From contig BDIU01000045.1 in the NCBI GenBank assembly GCA_002118135.1, positions 248,001 to 312,000 on the forward strand: a DNA stretch of 64,000 nt, in the 5' to 3' direction. Shown one piece after another: positions 57,201 through 64,000 of the stretch; the first letter of the stretch is position 1; each line of letters opens with the position of its first letter. A program made the translations under genes and the position numbers. The notes under the pieces are model-generated. The model saw only the letters and a list, made by a program, of their open reading frames with translations. It had not been told where the DNA came from and searched no databases. Source of the stretch: Trebouxia sp. TZW2008 (lineage: Eukaryota; Chlorophyta; Trebouxiophyceae; Trebouxiales; Trebouxiaceae).

Positions 57201-58755
57201 GGTGTGCATCTCGTTCATACTGCAGCAGACAGCACCAAGCACATGTCCTGTCTCATGTAATTGCCTGTGCCAGCATTGAGTGCAGGCAATTTGCAGGCTT
57301 GAACAGCCTGTGAGCCACAGAATGAACTGGTGTGATCAATGCCCTCCAGGGCAATGATGTGCTGCAGGGAGTGTGGATGATGCGATTCATGTGAGTGGGC
57401 ACAGAATTTTCTGCATGATCTGTGCACTTCAATACAAGAAGAAGAACAAGCGGTACAATGTATAATGCTGTGCTGCAGGGCGTGTGGATGATGTGATCAA
57501 TGTGAGTGGGCACAGGATTGGCACAGCAGAGGTGGAGTCAGCTCTGGTGAACCACCCAGCCTGTGCAGAGGCTGCTGTGGTGCCTGTGGAGCACCCCATC
57601 AAGGGACAGGGCATCTATGCCTTTGTCACTCTCATGGAGGTTCGTCCATAGCCCATGTGTTGCTTTGACAAACAATACATAGCAGGGCTTGGAATGAGGT
57701 GGATTGCAAACTCCAAGCAAAGCTTTACTTCTCTTGACTTGGATGAGTGGTGCCTGTTGAGCATCCCATCAAGGGCCAAGGCATCTATGCCTTTGTCACC
57801 CTCATGGAGGTCTGTCCATGGCCCAACTTCCACGTTTATCAATGCATATCTGCTATTCATTGACAGTTTTAGTCAATATTCTGTGTGTCACTTGGTTTGT
57901 GCCACCAGGCAATGGACTGAGTCCACATGTAACTCACCTTGCCAACTTGTGGCAAAATCGCCTCACGGTCTGCATAGCCATGCATAGCTAAGCGTGCAAC
58001 CCAGATCTATATAATACGATGCAGTGCTGTGCGAGAGCAAGATGGTTGCTACAGTTTGTATCTATCCTACAGTGGTCTGACTTCGTGCCTCTGTGGCAAT
58101 TTGTTGGGGTGCTGCAGGTGCAAGCAGTGCCTGCCTTACTCATAGAAGGCTTTCTCCAGCACTGGTACATTCTGCATAGTTACCAACATGTTGATGTCCT
58201 GCAGGGCGCAGGGCACAGCTATCCTCCTGACGAGAGCATCAGGAAGGAGCTAGTGGCAGCGGTGCGCAAGTCCATTGGGCCCATTGCCACCCCTGACACC
58301 ATTCACTGGGCGCCTGGCATGCCCAAAACTCGTTCTGGCAAAATCATGCGCCGTATCCTTCGCAAGATTGCCAACAAGTGAGACCATGACAAGCCGGTTT
58401 CACACTATATGCATGTTTCCTAGCTGCATGTATTGCTGAGAAATGTATCTGCTGAACAGCCTTGCGGCGTATCTCAGCATGTGTATAGTGAATGACCAAA
58501 TTCAAATATGCTTTGCTGAACGAAGCGAGCTCATGTTTGTGGATGCTGTGTGTTGTGCCTGTCATTATGGGCATGTAGGCATGTTGCTTGCTTGCAAAAT
58601 TGCCATGTAGCTTTTTCCAACAACATCATGCATGGAATGACAGCACAGTGTCCTCACAGAGCTTGCTGTGCAGGGAGGAGGACTCATTGGGTGACATCAG
58701 TACACTGGCAGACCCCTCTGTTGTGCAGCAGTTGCTTGATTTACGCGGCAAATGA
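51215..58755 (+). CDS. ACS: Acetyl-CoA synthetase (AMP-forming)
   Basis: Converts acetate, ATP and CoA to acetyl-CoA, AMP and pyrophosphate. Twelve exons join in phase: 51215-51390, 51681-51966, 52500-52649, 53073-53276, 54113-54284, 54972-55066, 55580-55729, 56120-56304, 56798-56952, 57479-57639, 58205-58377 and 58674-58755, giving 662 aa, the normal length. Core motifs: the P-loop [48 protein letters not shown], the hinge region [20 protein letters not shown] then [14 protein letters not shown], and [15 protein letters not shown] with the catalytic (acetylatable) lysine. The last exon ([17 protein letters not shown]) is needed; a stop at 58379 is only reached if the final donor is read through. 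No clear transit peptide precedes [14 protein letters not shown]. Six introns hold decayed copies of neighbouring exon parts. Confidence 0.96.
52087..52499 (+). repeat. About 82-bp array ending at a real splice acceptor (ACS intron 2)
   Basis: Units that end in an acceptor followed by CTGGCATG- or CTAGCATG-like bases occur with AGs at about 52168, 52250, 52333 and 52420. The last unit is the true junction at 52499 (GTTGCAG then CTGGCCTGTG). Each unit also carries TTGAATGCT/TTGAACGCT and GTGAGCTGTG or similar. The exon's first ten bases and its acceptor have been copied upstream at 79-87 bp steps. Confidence 0.8.
52776..52862 (+). repeat. CCCAAGT / CCCATGT short tandem repeat
   Basis: About ten imperfect copies of a seven-base unit (CCCAAGT, changing to CCCATGT) in intron 3 of the acetyl-CoA synthetase gene. 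Confidence 0.85.
53206..53912 (+). repeat. Five-copy array of an exon 3' end with its donor (ACS exon 4)
   Basis: The end of exon 4 (CTGAGGCCCCTCTCTTCAAG, then GTCAGCC) recurs with donor positions at 53277 (real), 53492, 53602, 53744 and 53907. The copies keep (A/G)TGGA(C/T)TCAGA(A/G)GCCCCTCT and GTCAGC but carry stops and small indels. The upstream part of each copy includes GTGTCATGAATGC. Confidence 0.8.
54230..54600 (+). repeat. ACS exon 5 end duplicated into intron 5
   Basis: CAGACTGTGGCTGGATCACA is present at the real exon end (54244 onward) and again at 54551 onward, with a shorter remnant near 54391. In the complete copy the donor GGTAAGG has become GATAAGG, so it cannot be used. Confidence 0.8.
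55461..56166 (+). repeat. Decayed upstream copies of ACS exons 7 and 8
   Basis: A relic of exon 7 at 55461-55550 (CAGGAGTCTGATGGCAAGG, GAAGAAGCAT, CTGCGAGAGCT) precedes the real exon at 55580. A relic of exon 8 at 55980-56030 (CTGCAGGTGGTGGGTGACAG, GTAGACACCTGGTGG) precedes the real exon at 56120; its frame hits a stop at the sixth codon. Both keep an acceptor-like AG. Confidence 0.75.
56510..56790 (+). repeat. Degenerate TGTGTGCTGTTGATG-type tandem repeat
   Basis: Intron 8 of the acetyl-CoA synthetase gene holds many imperfect copies of (GTGTG/GAGTG)CTGTTGA(T/G) with CATGCTG between. No coding signal. Confidence 0.65.
57362..57812 (+). repeat. ACS exon 10 flanked by partial copies on both sides
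   Basis: The start of exon 10 (CTGCAGGGCGTGTGGATGAT at 57473) has an upstream relic at 57362 (CTGCAGGGAGTGTGGATGAT), 111 bp earlier. Its end (CCCATCAAGGGACAGGGCAT ... CTCATGGAG, donor at 57640) has a downstream copy at 57750-57809 with donor GTCTGT at 57810, 170 bp later, differing at only a few third-codon positions. Confidence 0.85.
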
Positions 58756-59682
58756 TCAGCCAGCTTTTCAGACTTCAGCTGGGTGACATGGGGTGCGGCC
58801 CGCAACACAGGGCCAACATACATTGGGCATGTGCGATGGACTGCGTATCACCACGAGCCTTGCTGTGGCATCTGGAAGAGTGCAATTTTGACCAGTCCCA
58901 TCCTGCTTATACTGTGTCGCATTTTGTTCATACAGATAAAGGCATTTGATGCTGTAGAATCCAGCTCTTTCAGTCAATTTTGGAACTGACTACAACCCAA
59001 TAAAGTGACTTCTGTTTGTAGCTGCATGCTGCAATCAGCTTGTTTACCACCTTGCCGAGCTACGTACTGCAGGTTTTAACTGTGGTACTTCCGTGAGGTT
59101 GTTCTGATCATGACCGTGACAAAAACTTCTCTTTGAGCAATATCTCTACATGTGAACGTCTCTGCACTGACATCTGGTTGAAAGACTCCTTACATACCAG
59201 CGGATGCTTTCCTTGGCAATAGCGCAAATGCATACGTTGATGCCAGTCCCAGGCTGAGCAATTTCATCCCACACTAGATTGCCAATGATCCCATTGTGCT
59301 GCATGCATCGTACATGCATGATTTTTTCTGTCATGATGATACACATTGATGATGCAGCGCTTAGCCATAGCGCATATGAGGCTATCAGTGCTAGTAAGAC
59401 GACGTTTATGATGAAAGAACACATACTCACAAGAAAGCAAAGACACGGGACCGCATGCTGCGCAGCAAGCAATCGGAATACAGGTAAACAATACAAAAGG
59501 AAGTTCAGAAATCTTGTGTCGTCCAAAGTCACAGCCCATACAAAGTGACAGAGTCTCTGCATCCTGGTGTCGGTTGTCAGTAGGTTATGCGCCAAAGATC
59601 TCTGGCTATGACCCACCTCACACTTTGCTATGCAGTTCATTGTTGATGTACAGCTCAAGCTTGCAGCCTGCAGCACCTGGCC
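58756..59682. other. Convergent intergenic region (ACS / F-box gene)
   Basis: 927 bp. It holds the two 3' UTRs. A 176-codon frame on the minus strand (59146-59676) has no family likeness and no matching exon phases; it is treated as chance. No repeat or RNA gene was seen. Confidence 0.5.
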
Positions 59683-62600
59683 TCAAAAGACATAGTCTGG
59701 CTTGTCCAGCCTGAATTGAGGGCACTGCACAATACACAGCAGCTGCTTGCAAAAGACTTGGTCATATAATAAATTGCTCCTACCCATATGCATCGACTTT
59801 GGCATTGTTACATGTCCTCGGACACTCTTCTGCCCAAAACATAAAAGCAGATTGCTTGCAGCCATCTTGTCATGCCAAAACCACTGAGCATGAATCATGG
59901 TCACTGATGTCAATGCAGAGGCACTGAGTGAGAGTGTGTTGGCATGGCATCTGCACCACTCTCACACGCAAGCATTGATGAGCCCTTTGGTCTTGTGCAA
60001 TATTGCTGATACCTCGACATTGAACTCAGCCCCAGTGGGGCGTTTGGTGGTGCCCTCAACAAACTTGAAAAAGCCCTCCATTGAGCCCTTGGGCTGCTGC
60101 TGGGCAGTGCAGCTCTGATATACAAAAGGATTGCCACCTGCAACCAAGCACAGCCCCACCTGAGCACAGCCTGTCATTTGTGGTCAGGGACCTAGGGCAA
60201 ACAGTGCAGCAGAACTGTTTAATTGTTAGACAGCTCCAGTTGCTGATGCAGGCCAGACACATGTATCAGCTGCAGACTGTCAAGCAAGCATAAGAGGTTA
60301 CAAGCAAGCGCTGAGGTTCTGCAACATGTCCTTTGATGCAGTCTCATTGTCAGCACAAAGACATGAGCAGCAGATCAATTAGCAGATTCTGTCGAGCACA
60401 TTATTGTCACAATGTGGTCATGCAGAGTAGGTTGACGTGAGCACCAGTGCACATGCATTGACCATAGTGTGCTATACCAGGAGTCAGAATGGGGTGTTTG
60501 CCAATGACACCATCGCCCTTGATGTTTTGGGTGACCTCCCCATTCTGATCTCTGATGATCCAGTGACGGGCTTGCAGCTGAACCCTGGTGAGCGGTATAA
60601 ATTCAGAATCAAGAGGCCATAGGGCTTTCTGCTCTTCTTCAGACAGAAGAGAGAAGCGTACACTGCAGTCACCAATGCAGTTGTCAAGCACTTGTATTGT
60701 CTGCCTTGTGTCTGCTGCACTTCGCTGTGTGTGTGTGTGTGCTGCACCAGAAGAGCAAATGCATAATGCAGTGACCAGCGGAGTGTCATGCAGTTATGTT
60801 GTCTCCCTTGCGTCTGCTGCACCACAAGTCTGCTGTATGCTGCACCAGAAGAGTCAAGGTATACTGCAGTGCACAATGGAGTCGTCATGCAGTCACTCTG
60901 AGAGTCTTGCTTTGTCTGCTGCACCAGAAGTCTGCTGTACAGATGCTGCACTAGAAGAGCAAACACAATATCGTCACCAATCAAATGGCTATGCCCTCAT
61001 GTCTGCTTTGCGTCTGCTGTACAGACATCTGCCTCATGGCTGCTGCACCACAGTCACAAGTACACATGGCTGTCAACAATTTTGTTGTGCGGGCGTGCTT
61101 GCTGCTCTACTTGCCTTCGGATGATAGCACATTTGCATGCTGGACCCATATGTCGTGCCATGAATGTGGCAGCATGCTTTCTGCTCTACTCAGGCTAGGA
61201 CAACTGATGGTGACAACATAAGTTGCATCTGATGGGGCTACACTTCGTCTATACAGCAGCAGCTGCCAAGCTCTCATCAAATGCCAGGTAGCTCATGCAA
61301 ATTGTGCAATGCCATGCTGAGATGTTTTGTCGCCTCAACTGCTCAAGTCGTGGTGGGCAACAATACAGGCCTCTTATACCAGTGAACCAGTACCTGACTT
61401 TGATGCAGTCAGGCACGCGAAGGCATGAAGCGCTGTACAAGTACAAACACCTGACACAGCAGATGATAGCATGTATCAATAGTGATGAAGGCCTACTTGT
61501 ATGAGAAGAAATAGGCCTCCTCTTCAGTAGCGCCCTTCTGCTTGGAAAGCTCAGGCACAAACACAGCTGCAGCTTCCACCTTGACCCTGTTGGTGACTGC
61601 CACCCTCTGCACCAACAGAGACTTCTTAGCAATAACAACAGTTGGCATGGATAACAACAATCAATGGCATGACCAGTCTAGCTCAAGACCCTGTTGGTCA
61701 CTGCCATCCTCTGCACCAACAGGGACAAATTGCAACGACAGCGTTCAGCGGCATGACCAGTGTCGCCAGGACAGCAGGAAGCTGTTGTTGTACGGGTAAT
61801 ACGAATGACTGTTCTGCAAGTCCTGCCAACGAGATCATCAACAGGATCTGCACAATGACCTCCTCATGCATCCCTGATGTAGCTGTGGGCAGCTTGGTCA
61901 TAATTCCTTGCTTGGTGTTAGTGAACGCAAATCACAGGCCGTGGCAAAGTGATGCTGATTTGTCAAGTGCATTGCTGGCTTGTGTTTGATGCATATTTGT
62001 GAGCACCTGACGCCACTGACATGCTGCTGCGCTAGCTTGAGTGGCATGCAATGAAGGACTGGCTGTCAGAAACATCCGCTGATGCCACCCCCACAGGCAG
62101 ATGACCAGTACGGTCAAGAACCTGAAGCAAGCAACTGGACTTGCCTACCAGCCAAGGTTGCTTGATGCATTCGCAGTAGCAGTAGTAGTAGTAGTGTCTC
62201 GGCTGGTGCTCAAGACAAGGGGATGCGGTAGCTTGTAGATTGCTCATGGTCAAATCACACTTATCAAACCCATCAACAGCCATGTACACAGGCAGATGGC
62301 CAGTATGGTCAATTGGGTTTGCTTACCAGCCAAGGCTCCTTGACTGGGTACAGGCAGATGCCAAAAGAGTCTATTTGGTCGTGCAGGTTGCAGCAGGCGA
62401 GCTGGTTTTTGAGGGTGTCTGCATATGCTTCAAACCAGCGCAGGGCTGCATCAAAGCCGCCAGGAGGGGCTGCATCCCAGCTTTTGTCATCTTCACAGGA
62501 GGACACTCTGACTTGACATCCATGGTCCATCACCATTATGTTCTGCAGCAGGAGCATCAGCGTGTTATTTCTTGCAAAGTTGCTTTGGTTCATCAGCATC

Positions 62601-64000
62601 ATGGTGTGGCACTGGAAGCTGAAGCATCTTGTGACAAAAGGAAAGAGCCAACTGTGGTGGCAGTATGCGCACTCGACTAGGAGGGATTCACCTGGAAGCA
62701 ACAGAAAATAACAGACAATGTAGGCATAGCTGGACACAGGCATCATCTGCTTTGTGGATGAAGCAAATGCATGCCAACATGTTTGACATTGTGATGTGGA
62801 CTGAATGACATTCAGAACGTGAGTGTCCCCAAGGCGCTGCTTTTGACATGGTTCAAACTGCCTGCAGCTGTGGAGGTGCAAAAGCCGCATTGAACCTTAG
62901 GGGTTTGGATGCTGGCGGTGAGGTTGAGGCCATCTCCATAGTCAATATATTCATCTCTGTTCCTGAGGCGTTTGGTGCTAATGGCTGCCTGGCGTATGGG
63001 CAGCAGGCGAGTGGATACAATGTGGTCATAAAATGAGTACCTGCAGCAGGCAATGCTGCATAGTGCAGGGAGTCCACGGCAATCTGTGTGCATGCAGCTG
63101 TGCAATCATGACAAGTGTTGACAACATCTTCCAGATTGCAGGCAGCCTGGGAGGCTGCGCCTGAACGCAGCAACACAATGCAGTACTATACGTCTGCAGT
63201 TGTGCGTGGCTTCAACATGCTGGGGAGCCACAGGCACCAGCAAGGGGTGAGTGCATACAGGGAGTGATCAGGCTCTGGGAGTCAACGTTGCAAGCAGCAT
63301 GGCATGCAAATGGCACGCTTACCCTCCCAGCACTCCATCAAACATGCTGGCATGTGGCGTCATGATTGGGAATGTCTCATCGCACTGCAAGACTTGACCA
63401 TCATGCAAGCGATAGATCACTCGCAAGGAGTCTGGAATCTTGCACTCCAATGACTTCTCTGCATCATTGAGCTGCTGCTCTGAGGCAGGAAGCCTGCAGA
63501 AAAATTGTGTTTTACCAAACTGAGCCCAAATGCACTGCAACTGTTTAGCTAGGTATCGCCTGAGTCACACTTTGATTTGCGGCAGCAGCTTACCCTAGTG
63601 ATGTAGATACATTAGGGTGATTCGCCTGTGTCCAGTCTTCTATGGTCTGCCAAGCTGCAATTGCGCGTTTGGCATAGGGCTTATACCTCCCAGCAAAAGA
63701 AGCATGCCAGGAAGCATAAGCACTTCTGCAAAGCACAATGGCTGAAGAACAATCATGTGGTGTCCTGTTTGGTGTCTCAGTGTAGGTGCTGCAGCAACAC
63801 ACTTCCAGCTTTTTCGAGTGACTCCCTCAGGCGTTGCTGCTTGTCGCAACAGGTAGTCACGACGACATAGATCGTGCCACAGGCCGTCATCTGCTGCAAT
63901 GACACGCCAAAGCTTTTGACAGCAAGCAATCTGAGCACACTGCGGTGCTGACAGCAGCCTGCAGCAGCGCGACAGCAGCGTCAGAAGCTTGGTGATCTGA
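59683..64000 (-). CDS. F-box / SMI1-KNR4 / ApaG protein (FBXO3/SKIP16-like), 5' part missing
   Basis: Substrate receptor of an SCF ubiquitin ligase by family. Nine exons on the minus strand join in phase, first one cut by the window edge: 63803-64000, 63594-63725, 63323-63493, 62896-63040, 62327-62542, 61497-61606, 60478-60662, 60013-60137 and 59683-59724, giving 440 visible residues. The first exon holds the end of the F-box (KLWRVIAADDGLWHDLCRRD). Then the SMI1/KNR4-type part: QLNDAEKSLECKIPDSLRVI, YRLHDGQ, GGYSFYDHIVSTRLLP, GGFDAALRWFEAYADTL. The ApaG domain follows: AVTNRVKVEAAAVFVPELS, VQLQARHWIIRDQNGEV, GVIGKHPILTPG, YQSCTAQQQPKGSMEGFFKF and the ending DKPDYVF. The donor at 62895 (GTTCAA) is weak but is the only one that keeps the frame. 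Confidence 0.87.
60726..60743 (+). repeat. TG dinucleotide repeat
   Basis: About nine TG units in an intron of the F-box gene. Confidence 0.9.
61585..61726 (-). repeat. F-box gene exon start and acceptor duplicated upstream
   Basis: On the plus strand CCCTGTTGGTGACTGCCACC, then CTCTGCACCAACAG at 61585-61622 spans the acceptor and first codons of exon 61497-61606. It recurs at 61689-61726 with three changes, 104 bp upstream in gene direction. Confidence 0.8.
62096..62343 (-). repeat. F-box gene exon end and donor duplicated downstream
   Basis: The end of exon 62327-62542 with its donor (minus strand AGCCTTGGCTG then GTAAGC) recurs at about 62096-62165 (AACCTTGGCTG then GTAGGC). The flanking AGGCAGATG(A/G)CCAGTA(C/T)GGTCAA is shared too. 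Confidence 0.75.
62172..62196 (+). repeat. AGT trinucleotide repeat
   Basis: A short run of AGT/AGC units in an intron of the F-box gene. Confidence 0.9.

Noticed and set aside
59146..59676. 176-codon open frame on the minus strand downstream of the F-box gene
   Set aside because: Composition is irregular (scattered Cys, Met, Ile), there is no recognisable domain and no exon of matching phase; most likely chance in a 3' flank.
62853..63176. Alternative frame through the fourth F-box exon (KPLRFNAAFAPPQ)
   Set aside because: The chosen frame carries the conserved YSFYDHIVS block and links to both neighbours in phase; the alternative does not.

Overview
This window is nuclear DNA from a eukaryote with dense, short-exon, intron-rich genes. 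Introns are mostly 200-500 bp, with GT donors and acceptors of the form (C/T)TGCAG. The protein families point to a green alga, probably a chlorophyte and perhaps a trebouxiophyte: a plant-type CCT7 N-terminus, a SKIP16/FBXO3-type F-box-SMI1-ApaG protein, plant/algal acetyl-CoA synthetase and Rab1/RabD. The lineage is an inference. No bacterial operon, CRISPR array, rRNA or intact tRNA was found. Gene models were built by hand; all introns use GT-AG except one GC-AG intron, and reading phase was checked across every junction given.

Layout. 0-17 kb is an early-secretory/ER neighbourhood: Rab1 GTPase (+), COPII Sec24 (+), MPDU1 PQ-loop protein (-), a SAND+ARID nuclear protein (+) and PIG-P of GPI-anchor synthesis (+). 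17-22 kb: a multi-pass membrane protein (+) and a histidine-phosphatase-superfamily enzyme (-). 22-30 kb: an ELMO-domain protein with a long acidic disordered N-terminus (+) and a leucine-rich-repeat protein (+). 30-41 kb: a large coiled-coil protein (-, about 1,460 aa) carrying an array of TQT motifs. 41-50 kb: chaperonin CCT7 (-), an EF-hand protein with an unrecognised C-terminal half (+) and the splicing factor NKAP (+). 51-59 kb: acetyl-CoA synthetase (+). 59.7 kb to the right edge: the F-box/SMI1/ApaG protein (-), 5' end cut by the window. Divergent pairs with short shared promoters are MPDU1/SAND-ARID, histidine phosphatase/ELMO and CCT7/EF-hand.

The most striking structure is not a gene. 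Across at least four genes, segments spanning an exon-intron boundary have been tandemly duplicated into the adjacent intron. They leave decayed, frameshifted or still in-frame partial exons, each with its own splice-like site. The acetyl-CoA synthetase, ELMO, coiled-coil and F-box genes all show this, on both strands. Separately, an approximately 175-bp terminal-inverted-repeat element with a TA target duplication (pogo/Tigger-like MITE) occurs in introns of four different genes. In CCT7 its end forms the splice donor. Together these suggest a genome whose introns grow and whose splice sites multiply by local duplication and MITE insertion.
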